Positions 27,673 to 34,906 of a stretch of DNA of 64,000 bases are shown here, piece after piece. Under the pieces are notes generated by a model that was not told where the DNA came from, ran no database searches, and was given only the letters and a program-made list of their open reading frames with translations. The stretch's first letter is position 1; every line of letters starts with the position of its first letter. The position numbers and the translations under genes are program-made. The stretch comes from Fluctibacter halophilus (lineage in GTDB: Bacteria; Pseudomonadota; Gammaproteobacteria; Enterobacterales; Alteromonadaceae): positions 496,001-560,000 of the forward strand of contig NZ_JAJEWP010000002.1 in the NCBI RefSeq assembly GCF_020687825.1, read 5' to 3'.

Positions 27673-28098
27673 ATGTCGAGCCAGGCGGAACGTTTTTTTG
27701 AAGGCTATCAGCAGGCATTGAATGCCAACGATGCCGCAGCGATGACGGCGCTGCATCAAACCCCCAGTATCTTTGTATCTGATCAGACCAAACGGGTCTG
27801 CAGTCAGGTTGATGATATTCGCACCGTCAACCAGAGCATGATCGATGGGATCAATAACGCCGGCGCGTCGCGCTGCGAAGCGCTGGTGAACCAGGCCATG
27901 CGCTTGTCTGATTCAGTGTTTTTCGTCAACGTGCGCTGGCAGCTGTTTGACCAGGCAGACAAAAAACTCAGCGTGTGTCATTGCTCCTACACCTTACAGC
28001 GCGATGCGGCAGGCGATTTGCACATCATCGTTGCCGTGCTGGATGACGAGGACAAACTGTTCAGCGCGATGCTCAACGGAGGTGTACATGCGCCATAG
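27673..28098 (+). CDS. NTF2/SnoaL-like small protein
   Basis: 141 aa. Compact alpha+beta protein: an opening helix ERFFEGYQQALNANDAAAMTALH, PSIFVSD, a helix, then alternating strands VFFVNVRWQLF and LSVCHCSYTLQRD, with VAVLDDED at the end. This is the shape of the NTF2-like/SnoaL fold, which includes enzymes, ligand-binding proteins and immunity proteins. No active-site residue pattern can be assigned. An AGGGA ribosome binding site precedes the ATG. Its last 11 bases overlap the start of the next gene, so it is coupled to it; the queE gene lies just upstream. Confidence 0.5.
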   Translation: MSSQAERFFEGYQQALNANDAAAMTALHQTPSIFVSDQTKRVCSQVDDIRTVNQSMIDGINNAGASRCEALVNQAMRLSDSVFFVNVRWQLFDQADKKLSVCHCSYTLQRDAAGDLHIIVAVLDDEDKLFSAMLNGGVHAP

Positions 28099-28948
28099 TC
28101 TGCTGTGCCTGGTGGGGCTGATGCTGATCGGGATGTCGGCGGCCCATGCTGCCAAATGGAACATTCATTATCCCCGACCGCTGACCGACAATGATCAGCG
28201 TAACCAGTATCCGATTGCCTTGCTGGAAGTCGCGCTGCAACAGACCGGGGTGCGTTACAGCCTGATGCCATCGGAGCGCATCATGTTGCAGAACAAGGCG
28301 CTCAAGCAACTGTCGGAAAACCGCGAGGTCAATATTGTCTGGAGCATGACCGACCAGAGCCGTGAAGACAGCTTGTTACCGATCCGGATCCCCATTTACA
28401 AGGGCCTGATAGGTTGGCGCATTTTTCTGATCCGTCAGCAGCAGGCACACCGCTATGTGGGGATGGAAAAAATTGAACAACTGATGCAATTGCGCCCAAT
28501 CCAGGGGCATGACTGGCCGGATACCAAGATCCTGCAATCCAACGGCTTTGACGTCAGTACGGCCAAGGAGTACCTGGATCTGTTCACCATGCTCGATCAG
28601 GGCAAGGGCGACTTCGTGCCACGCTCGGTGGTGGAGATCTGGGCAGAGCTGGACGGCGAACGGATGCCTGACGGTATCGTTCTGGAACCGGAATTGGGTA
28701 TTCGCTATCCCAGCGCGATGTATTACTTCGTCAATAAGCGCAACACCACCATGGGCCGCCTGATCCGTGATGGGCTGGAAAAAGCCATTGCCAACGGTGA
28801 GTTTGATCGGCTGTTTTTGCAGTACCATCAGGACATCATCGACAAAAGCCGCCTCAATGAGCGACAGTTTTACCAACTGGAAAACCCGCTGTTGCCGCCC
28901 GAAACACCACTATCCCGTGAGGAACTGTGGTATCGTCCGTCTTCCTGA
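28088..28948 (+). CDS. Periplasmic solute-binding-like protein
   Basis: 286 aa from ATG 28088, which follows GAGGTG; a signal peptide ends at AHAA/K (about residue 21). The body resembles the type II periplasmic binding fold (SBP_bac_3-like): LMPSERIMLQNKALKQL, NIVWSMTDQSRE, IPIYKGLIGWRIF and YFVNKR. No permease or ATPase genes are adjacent, so it is more likely a stand-alone sensory or binding protein, a type common in Alteromonadales, than part of an ABC importer. It overlaps the NTF2-like gene and precedes the TfoX domain gene by 27 bases. The ligand is unknown. Confidence 0.7.
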   Translation: MRHSLLCLVGLMLIGMSAAHAAKWNIHYPRPLTDNDQRNQYPIALLEVALQQTGVRYSLMPSERIMLQNKALKQLSENREVNIVWSMTDQSREDSLLPIRIPIYKGLIGWRIFLIRQQQAHRYVGMEKIEQLMQLRPIQGHDWPDTKILQSNGFDVSTAKEYLDLFTMLDQGKGDFVPRSVVEIWAELDGERMPDGIVLEPELGIRYPSAMYYFVNKRNTTMGRLIRDGLEKAIANGEFDRLFLQYHQDIIDKSRLNERQFYQLENPLLPPETPLSREELWYRPSS

Positions 28949-28975
28949 CGGGATAAATTAAGAGGGCGGATTGTT

Positions 28976-29245
28976 ATGTCTGAAGTCACCCGAGTCCGCC
29001 AGCTTGCCGGTTTAGGGCCACGCAGCGAAGCGCTGTTGGCCATGGTCGGCGTGCATTCCGTTGAAGCGTTTATGGTCGCCGATCCCTTCGCGTTATATCG
29101 GCAACTGGCCGAAGCCGGCTATACCAACCTGAACCTGCTGTATGCCATGATAGGGGCACAGCAAGGGTGCCATTGGCAAACTGTCGCCAGACAACAACGC
29201 ACACAGATACTGTTGCGGCTGGATGACATGGGGCTGGCACCCTGA
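28976..29245 (+). CDS. TfoX C-terminal-domain protein
   Basis: 89 aa. It consists only of the helix-hairpin-helix-like TfoX/Sxy C-terminal domain: LAGLGPRSEALLAMVGVHSVEAF, then LNLLYAMIGAQQGCHWQ, both characteristic of the family. Full-length TfoX proteins act in competence control with an N-terminal domain that is missing here. Whether a stand-alone domain has a regulatory role is unknown; similar short proteins occur in many genomes. It follows the binding-like protein by 27 bases and precedes a membrane protein gene by 22. Confidence 0.82.
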   Translation: MSEVTRVRQLAGLGPRSEALLAMVGVHSVEAFMVADPFALYRQLAEAGYTNLNLLYAMIGAQQGCHWQTVARQQRTQILLRLDDMGLAP

Positions 29246-29267
29246 ATAGCGGGAATTGGAGCGCACG

Positions 29268-29723
29268 ATGAATGGAAACACCTTATTAACCGTTGCCGCC
29301 GGGCTCAGCTTCAGTGCGGCCCTGGCCCATGTTGCTATCGTGTTGGGCGGCCCTGATTGGTATCGCTTTTTCGGCGCCGGTGAACAGATGGCATCACTGG
29401 CCGAAGCGGGCAGCCTGCGTCCTGCCTTCATCACCTTATTGATCGCCACCGTGCTGGCGCTGTGGGGACTTTACGGCCTGTCAGGGGCCGGCGTGATCAG
29501 CCCTTTGCCACTGCTCAGGCCTGCATTAGTAGTGATCACCGCGGTGTATCTTGTGCGCGGTATTGGCGGGTTTATCCTGCCATTTGTGTCTTCCCACCCG
29601 GCTATCACCCAAAACAGCGTGACGTTCTGGCTCGTCAGTTCATTGATTTGCAGCCTGTTTGGTGTGTGTTACCTGCTTGGGGTCTTGGCCAACTGGGCAA
29701 GCCTTGCACTAGCCAAAGGTTAA
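29268..29723 (+). CDS. Four-helix membrane protein, function unknown
   Basis: 151 aa from ATG 29268 (TTGGAG upstream). Four hydrophobic helices (about residues 7-28, 46-66, 78-102 and 118-142), with an N-terminal FSAALAHVAIVLGGPDWYRFFGAGEQM stretch before the second. The architecture resembles small uncharacterised gammaproteobacterial membrane proteins; a histidine and acidic residue near the membrane face might bind a ligand. No function is claimed. It belongs to a short run of plus-strand genes from 27673. Confidence 0.6.
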   Translation: MNGNTLLTVAAGLSFSAALAHVAIVLGGPDWYRFFGAGEQMASLAEAGSLRPAFITLLIATVLALWGLYGLSGAGVISPLPLLRPALVVITAVYLVRGIGGFILPFVSSHPAITQNSVTFWLVSSLICSLFGVCYLLGVLANWASLALAKG

Positions 29724-29789
29724 GCCCTGCCACTCTCTGGTGCAGGGATTAGCGTGACAAGACGTTGAACGAAACCAAGGAGATTTAGG

Positions 29790-30209
29790 ATGTATTCTGC
29801 CACAGTGATCGCGTTACTCGGGTTCATCGCCTGGACATTGGTGTTGCTGGTTGCCATGGAAGTGATCCGCTCCAAATTGGTGATGACCAAGGCGGTCGCA
29901 GCCAATCAATTTAACCCGTCAAATACCAATCTGTCGCCGTTTATGCAGCGTCTGGCGCGCGCCCACGCCAACTGTATTGAAGGGTTACCCTTGTTCGGCG
30001 GCTTGATGGTGGTGGCGATCCTGACCGACAACACGGCCATCACCGATCCGTTGGCCTGGATTTTCCTGGCCGCGCGCATCGCCCAGTCGTTGTTGCATCT
30101 GAGCAGTTTAAGTGTCACCGCGGTGACGTTGCGTTTCAGTGCCTTCGCGGTGCAGGTGGTCATTGCGCTGGTGTGGTGCTATCAACTGGCGATGGTGATG
30201 GCGCAGTAG
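29790..30209 (+). CDS. MAPEG family membrane protein
   Basis: 139 aa integral membrane protein with four helices. The signature RAHANCIEGLPLFGGLMVVAI matches the MAPEG (membrane-associated proteins in eicosanoid and glutathione metabolism) family, in which the R-x-x-N-x-x-E cluster binds glutathione. Bacterial members may act in glutathione conjugation or leukotriene-like chemistry. The ribosome binding site is AAGGAG before the ATG. It follows the unknown membrane protein by 66 bases; a partner enzyme is not evident, though a GST lies 10 kb away. Confidence 0.85.
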   Translation: MYSATVIALLGFIAWTLVLLVAMEVIRSKLVMTKAVAANQFNPSNTNLSPFMQRLARAHANCIEGLPLFGGLMVVAILTDNTAITDPLAWIFLAARIAQSLLHLSSLSVTAVTLRFSAFAVQVVIALVWCYQLAMVMAQ

Positions 30210-30279
30210 GCCCGGTCAAACACGGCTTAAAACAAGCAGGCCTGTTGGCCTGATCAGCTTTGTAGAGGAAGCGGCAACA

Positions 30280-30591
30280 ATGGACGATCAACAACGACAA
30301 CACATCATCGACACCAGTTGGGCTTTACATGCTCAGGTGGAAGAGGCCTGTCTGCAGCATCCGGCCAAAAAAGGCGATGACGACTGGGCGGATAGACAGC
30401 GTCTGTTGCTGGCGGATATGGCACTGCACCTGCTGCAGACCGCGCTCAATCCTGGTGAGTTGCGTGACGACAAGCTGCGCAACAACCTCAATGCCATTCT
30501 GACCATTAGCGACACCTTCCTGCCCGATGCGGGGCTGAAGCAGGCGACGGAATCCCTGTACCCACTCCCCGGGGACAAACAAGCACAATAA
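30280..30591 (+). CDS. Small helical protein, function unknown
   Basis: 103 aa, mostly alpha-helical by composition with a strongly acidic-basic mix (ADRQRLLLADMALHLLQTALN). Ribosome binding site GAGGAAG lies upstream. No membrane segment or signal peptide. A short acidic protein with no recognised family. It ends seven bases before the next start codon (30598), so it could be co-transcribed with the serine hydrolase, but that gene has its own possible start deeper in. Confidence 0.5.
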   Translation: MDDQQRQHIIDTSWALHAQVEEACLQHPAKKGDDDWADRQRLLLADMALHLLQTALNPGELRDDKLRNNLNAILTISDTFLPDAGLKQATESLYPLPGDKQAQ

Positions 30592-30597
30592 ACCCCA

Positions 30598-31680
30598 ATG
30601 ACCGCACCAGCAAAAGCCAATGGATTGAAACTCATGCTCAAACGTATCTGTACACTGTTACTGTTAGTGCCTTCGATGGTCAAGGCTGTGCCACTGCCTT
30701 CGTTGTTGGATGACATCATGGCACAACAAGCGCCCGATCAACCTGGCCTGAGCGTGCTGGTGCGCCATCATGACAAAGTGATCTATCAACGCAGCGAAGG
30801 ACTGGCCAATCGGCATACCGGACAGGCGATTACCGCGGATACCGGATTTCGTCTTGGGTCAATCAGTAAACCGTTTACTGCAGTCGCGATTATGCGTCTG
30901 GCAGAGCAGGGTAGATTGTCGCTCGGTCATCAGGTGAGCCGCTACATACCGACGTTGCCCACCGTGTGGCAATCCATCACCCTTGAAGATTTGTTGGCCC
31001 ATCGGGTGTTTTTGTCGCAGGATTTTTTTGCCGATGACAACCTGTCATTAGCTGATGGGGCTGACAATGCTACCCTTGTGACTTTTCTTAGCTCCGATGA
31101 GCTGATAGTGCGTCCGTTGGAGGGGGGGCGCGGTATTTATTGCAACAGTTGTTATGTGCTGCTGGCCGAGGTGGTTTCCCAAGTAAGCAAAATACCGTTT
31201 GCAGACTTTTTACAAAGGGAAGTGTTCGAACCGGCACAAATGGTCCACAGCCATATTGTCGCTTCAGGTAAGGCATTGGCGGCCTCTGATGCACTCAATT
31301 ATGCCCAAACAAGGACATTTTTAGGGATCCGGCAATACACCACCGGCGCCATGGCCCAAGTCAGCTCTGTGTCGGACTTAAATCGCTTTATCCGTGCCCT
31401 GAAAGCTGGACGTATTGTGCGGTCCGACACCTTGACGCAGATGACACGGATACACGGAGATTTGGGGGAGGATGGCGTATATGGTTTAGGATGGTTTATT
31501 GGCCCAGGAAAGCAGCCATTTTTTGCCCACGGCGGCTCGCAGGATGGCTATCAGACCGAATTATTTATCGATCCCCAACACGATTTAGAAGTGGTGATCC
31601 TCAGCAATGGTGGTGAAACAACTTATGCCTTGCAGGTGCAAATAATGCGCACGGTGTTGCAAAGTATAAGGGGCGAGTAG
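30598..31680 (+). CDS. Serine hydrolase, class C beta-lactamase-like
   Basis: 360 aa. Motifs of the serine beta-lactamase fold are present: SxxK as SISK in GSISKPFTAVAIMRL, Tyr-x-Asn as YCNSCYVLL, and the final HGG box in FAHGGSQDG. The usual LLTHTSGL segment is replaced by LLAHRVFL, an unusual change next to the active-site entrance. A start at 30598 adds a polar leader; ATG 30634 would give a signal peptide (MLKRICTLLLLVPSMVKA), so the protein is probably exported. Substrate unknown. One of four related hydrolases in the window. Confidence 0.82.
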   Translation: MTAPAKANGLKLMLKRICTLLLLVPSMVKAVPLPSLLDDIMAQQAPDQPGLSVLVRHHDKVIYQRSEGLANRHTGQAITADTGFRLGSISKPFTAVAIMRLAEQGRLSLGHQVSRYIPTLPTVWQSITLEDLLAHRVFLSQDFFADDNLSLADGADNATLVTFLSSDELIVRPLEGGRGIYCNSCYVLLAEVVSQVSKIPFADFLQREVFEPAQMVHSHIVASGKALAASDALNYAQTRTFLGIRQYTTGAMAQVSSVSDLNRFIRALKAGRIVRSDTLTQMTRIHGDLGEDGVYGLGWFIGPGKQPFFAHGGSQDGYQTELFIDPQHDLEVVILSNGGETTYALQVQIMRTVLQSIRGE

Positions 31681-32234
31681 GGCCAGAAGGAGACAGGTAT
31701 GTCGGATTGCCGACAGCGACCAGAAGGCGCAGTTAATGCAAAGTATCAATCCATCCATGGCGTTGCGCCCAGTCTGACCTTCCACGGTCAGTCGCTCAGC
31801 TCTTTATTCACCACTTCCATGTGGCTCACCTGCTTCGCAGGCCAGCTAAAGCTGTTCAAACTGGTTCCTTACCCGTTTGTTGGCGTGACGTTAAGTCACC
31901 CCTCGTTGCTAACGCAACCGCGCTTCACCCGCTGGACTCCCCGCATTCCGTATCGGGAAAAACGTTCAACAGCTAGCCTGGTAAGGTGTCACCGTACCCA
32001 AAAATGAATCCCACATCTTCGGTACTGCCTCGAGCTACTGTCTCGGCTTCCACCTTGCTGTTTTGGCTATCTGCTGAACTTCGCTAGAGCGGGCAGTAAA
32101 GTTCTGAATAAGCTATGGAGATAAGTTTTAGCTAAGTGTCAGTAGTGGACGGTGACATTAAGTTTTTCTGTTTAAGTGGCTTTTCTTCCCGCTCTATCTG
32201 CGAAACGGCCCCATTTTTTCATCACCCTGGGTGA
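31681..32234. repeat. 554-base intergenic region rich in short hairpins and a dispersed repeat copy
   Basis: No convincing gene. It contains TGTCGG-ATTG-CCGACA (31700-31715), CCTGC-TTC-GCAGG (about 31829), and other small stem-loops. At 32072-32150 is one copy of a repeat whose first 27 bases are identical to 41639-41665. This mosaic of hairpins is typical of intergenic repeat families. A 102-codon plus-strand frame (31699-32007) has no ribosome binding site and a biased composition. Confidence 0.5.
32072..32150 (+). repeat. Dispersed repeat, copy 1
   Basis: About 79 bases; the first 27 are identical to those at 41639, and the rest shares most positions (for example CTGAATA, TGGAG and GCTAAGTG). 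The second copy lies upstream of the AT-rich membrane gene. Function unknown; the copies suggest a mobile or recombinogenic intergenic element. Confidence 0.7.
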
Positions 32235-33470
32235 TCACATAGCCGGGACTATTGGGGTAAAGCGGTGCGTCCCACCCGGCGTATTGAACAATAAGGTCGC
32301 TACGGCATCATGCTCGTCCATTACAAATTCAAATGACACATCTGCCTCTAAAATTACAAAATGTGTCTTATCGGTAGGATAAAGGGTAAATTTAGGTTTC
32401 CCGGGTAACTGAACGTAAAGCCCCGACTTATCGCGGCTGACTTTGATATCCATTCTGTCAGAGTGATATTGCCCTGCTAGCTCGTTCATTTCTGTGTCTG
32501 ACAAGGTAACTGGGTGAGTCAACAGGTCAATCCGTTGTTCAATCTTAGTTTGCAGCGCAGGCTCAGCATATGATACCGCTTTAGTATAAGCCTGAATTGC
32601 TTTCCCGGGTTGATTCGATGTGGCGAAATCATCCCCAACCTTGCTTAACGCTAATGGGTTCGTATCAATCAAGCCGGTCTGAAACAAAATTTCATAATTC
32701 CCTTTTTCTGTAAGCGACTCAATCGTTTCCCCGCCGCTTCTCAGAGCCTGTTCGACAATAAATTTACCCGTACGGTAACCAATATATTGCCTGCCATCAG
32801 GGTGTGTTCCCATCATCCATGTTTCATACGGTGCATTCACAGGAAGCGCCAGGATCTCTTCCACCCATTTATCGACAGAATCGGGATAGCTTAAGTGAGG
32901 CTGTTTTATTCCGGACACCTGCTCGGCGAAGACAATAGCGAGCCCTTCATTGACGGCGGCTATCATAATTCCAGGGCCAAAACGATTGTTCTCAATGGTC
33001 CACCCGCGCTCAATGTGATGTAACTCATGCAGCAGGGTAACTTTCAGACTCTGCTGAATAGGGGCTGCCAGCTCCTCTGAAAATGAAGCTGCGATGTCAA
33101 TATCCACAGATTCAGGAGATTGCGCGATTCCGATCACCCCGCCAACGTGATCAAGGTCTTGTTGCGTGGTCCTAATTGTTATCGTCAATTGGTCAGTAAA
33201 TTGGGGAAAATGTTCCCGCACCAAGGACGCTACTTCAGTCACTGTGTCAATTAACATGGAAGTATATTGCTCAGATAGTAGCCGCTGAACATCCGGATTG
33301 ATTCGTACAGTACCAATGTCTATTGCCATTGTTAGTGTGCCGTTCTCATCTTTAACCAGCCCTTGAGCTGCGGTGGCAGCGGCACAACCATTTGCCATAA
33401 TTGCGATGCACAACAGGGCGATACTGCACCATTTTTCTATCGCTAGCTTAAAACCTTCAATTACAGTCAT
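32235..33470 (-). CDS. Predicted zinc protease (DUF2268-like) with DUF3471-like C-terminus
   Basis: 411 aa from ATG 33470, preceded by GGGAGAG; a longer frame to 33485 lacks such a site. An N-terminal hydrophobic segment (WCSIALLCIAIMANGCAAA) suggests secretion, perhaps as a lipoprotein, although the lipobox is imperfect. Around residue 150 is HELHH (HExxH) in VTLLHELHHIERG, and a downstream NEGLAIVFAE segment offers a third ligand, as in predicted DUF2268-type Zn proteases. The last 85 residues (YHSDRMDIKVSRDKSGLYV and after) look like the DUF3471 beta domain normally found at the end of serine hydrolases. This combination is unusual. No function is known. Confidence 0.6.
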   Translation of the reverse strand: MTVIEGFKLAIEKWCSIALLCIAIMANGCAAATAAQGLVKDENGTLTMAIDIGTVRINPDVQRLLSEQYTSMLIDTVTEVASLVREHFPQFTDQLTITIRTTQQDLDHVGGVIGIAQSPESVDIDIAASFSEELAAPIQQSLKVTLLHELHHIERGWTIENNRFGPGIMIAAVNEGLAIVFAEQVSGIKQPHLSYPDSVDKWVEEILALPVNAPYETWMMGTHPDGRQYIGYRTGKFIVEQALRSGGETIESLTEKGNYEILFQTGLIDTNPLALSKVGDDFATSNQPGKAIQAYTKAVSYAEPALQTKIEQRIDLLTHPVTLSDTEMNELAGQYHSDRMDIKVSRDKSGLYVQLPGKPKFTLYPTDKTHFVILEADVSFEFVMDEHDAVATLLFNTPGGTHRFTPIVPAM

Positions 33471-33718
33471 AAAATACTCTCCCATCAGTGTTAGCCGAGG
33501 TATAAAGGACAGTTATCGGGATTGCCGCTGAAGTTTCTCTAACGGCACTTTTCTCTGCTCAACCGTCAGTTCGCCGTGCTATTCAGACGCCGCTTGTAAT
33601 GCCTTTTCCAGCTTGACGTCGAACGCTGACTCCCACTTCCGGTACTCACTCATAATGCTTTTCACATCCAGACGGTCTTTTTCAGCCATCTGACTAAAAA
33701 AACTGCTCCACCATTACT
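33471..33718. other. Gap with a short reading-frame remnant
   Basis: About 250 bases between the zinc-protease gene and the kinase remnant. On the minus strand 33584-33694 encodes 36 residues beginning MAEKDRLDVKSIM, but without a ribosome binding site. Best regarded as debris or unknown. Confidence 0.25.
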
Positions 33719-34025
33719 TTGTTAATGGAAACGTCTTCAGCAATTGACTTAACTGACGTCATCGGGGTTAACGCCAGCGTCATACTTCATTTCGAGGCTA
33801 CCCCTCCTGAGTTGTTGATTACGGTCACCGATACGGAAAGCGGTATACCGCATCTCCTTATTTCCAGACTGTTTGATCCCTTTTATCGGGTTGAACAATT
33901 TGAACACAGGGAGACTAACGGTACCGGTCTCGGGTTATCTTTGTGTAAACGAATTGCGCAGCCCATGAGGGCCATATTCAGGTCTCAAGTACCCTGGCAA
34001 GGGTAGCGGTTTTTCTGTCTCATAG
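33719..34025 (+). pseudogene. Decayed C-terminus of a sensor histidine kinase
   Basis: Only the ATPase end of a kinase is recognisable: TVTDTESGIP (G1 box), FDPFYRVEQ (F box) and GTGLGLSLCKRIA (G2 box), then the frame is lost. Shifting by one base restores AHEGHIQVSSTL, and a second shift restores GKGSGFSVS with a stop at 34023-34025, exactly how such kinases normally end. No dimerisation/phosphoacceptor domain or response regulator is nearby. At least two frameshifts and a missing N-terminal part make this a pseudogene. It lies in a gene-poor, repeat-rich zone. Confidence 0.8.
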
Positions 34026-34089
34026 TCTGTGATATCGCAATGACAGTACCATGGTGAGCGCAGGTATTGACGACCTGACTGTCCGTCTC

Positions 34090-34866
34090 TTATTTTACCT
34101 GCTCTTTTCCAAATACCTGTTCTATGCCTGTCAGGAGTGTTAACAAAGGCAGCGTCATAAACATATGTTCGCTGAAATCGCGGTAGTCCCAGGCTACATT
34201 CGGAGGTAAATTATCACTTAAAATCTGGTTTAGCCTGGCATATTCATCCAATTGATGCTTTTCTTTCACGCCACTGCCATGTGTTATCAGTACATAAACC
34301 GGAGGCGCATCTATTGTCTTCATACCAGAAGCTGCGGCAGACAAGATCCCTGCATAGTCGTCTTCAAGCTCCGGACTGGTAACAAAATACGCGTTGAAAA
34401 GTCCCGGCTTGCGCAGCATGGCTGACAGTGCCAATGTACCGTTCACCCGAAACCCGCTCATTATGCGAAAGCCATTGGTCCGATAGTTTTTATCCAGGGC
34501 AGGCAAGAGCTTAGCCTCAAAAAAGTCGATTAAGGGCGTCGTCTTACCCGATGCGTCAAATAGCCGCCCGACCGGATTACCCATTGCCGGGTTCACAATA
34601 ATGGTTTGCGGCCATGGCCATTCACCATTGTGGCTTAACCAGTCGTGCATTCCTTTGAGATAGCTATCTGCATACGGATGAAAATCAAACAGCAATGCAT
34701 AACGCTTATCAGCATTTTGTTCATAGCCGTCCGGAAGATTTACCGTAAACAATAATGGCTTTTCAAAACGCTCGTCCTCTATCTGAAGCTGCTTTTCCGC
34801 TGCATTCACTTTCATCACTGCGAAAACCCCAATGATGATGAATAAGATCCTAACTACCTGACACAT
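34090..34866 (-). CDS. Secreted esterase-like alpha/beta hydrolase with replaced nucleophile
   Basis: 258 aa. A hydrophobic N-terminus (ILFIIIGVFAVMKVNA) ends in a signal-peptide-like cleavage site. The body matches the Fes/esterase D-type fold: FTVNLPDGYEQN, YALLFDFHPYAD, then RIMSGFRVNGTLALSAMLRKPGLF. In active relatives the nucleophile elbow reads G-x-S-x-G(G); here it is G-F-R-V-N-G, so the serine is an arginine. A late H in DFSEHMFM sits where the catalytic histidine belongs. It may be a non-catalytic or decaying member. It lies 40 bases downstream of the serine hydrolase gene at 34907, both on the minus strand. Confidence 0.65.
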   Translation of the reverse strand: MCQVVRILFIIIGVFAVMKVNAAEKQLQIEDERFEKPLLFTVNLPDGYEQNADKRYALLFDFHPYADSYLKGMHDWLSHNGEWPWPQTIIVNPAMGNPVGRLFDASGKTTPLIDFFEAKLLPALDKNYRTNGFRIMSGFRVNGTLALSAMLRKPGLFNAYFVTSPELEDDYAGILSAAASGMKTIDAPPVYVLITHGSGVKEKHQLDEYARLNQILSDNLPPNVAWDYRDFSEHMFMTLPLLTLLTGIEQVFGKEQVK

Positions 34867-34906
34867 GATTACTCCGATTTGTTATTTTTTGCATTACAAA
34901 GCTTCC

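Noticed and set aside
31699-32007. 102-codon plus-strand frame
   Set aside because: Composed of hairpin-rich intergenic sequence; no ribosome binding site, no domain.
33584-33694. 36-codon minus-strand frame MAEKDRLDVKSIM...
   Set aside because: No ribosome binding site; could be debris of a larger gene, but homology was not recognised.
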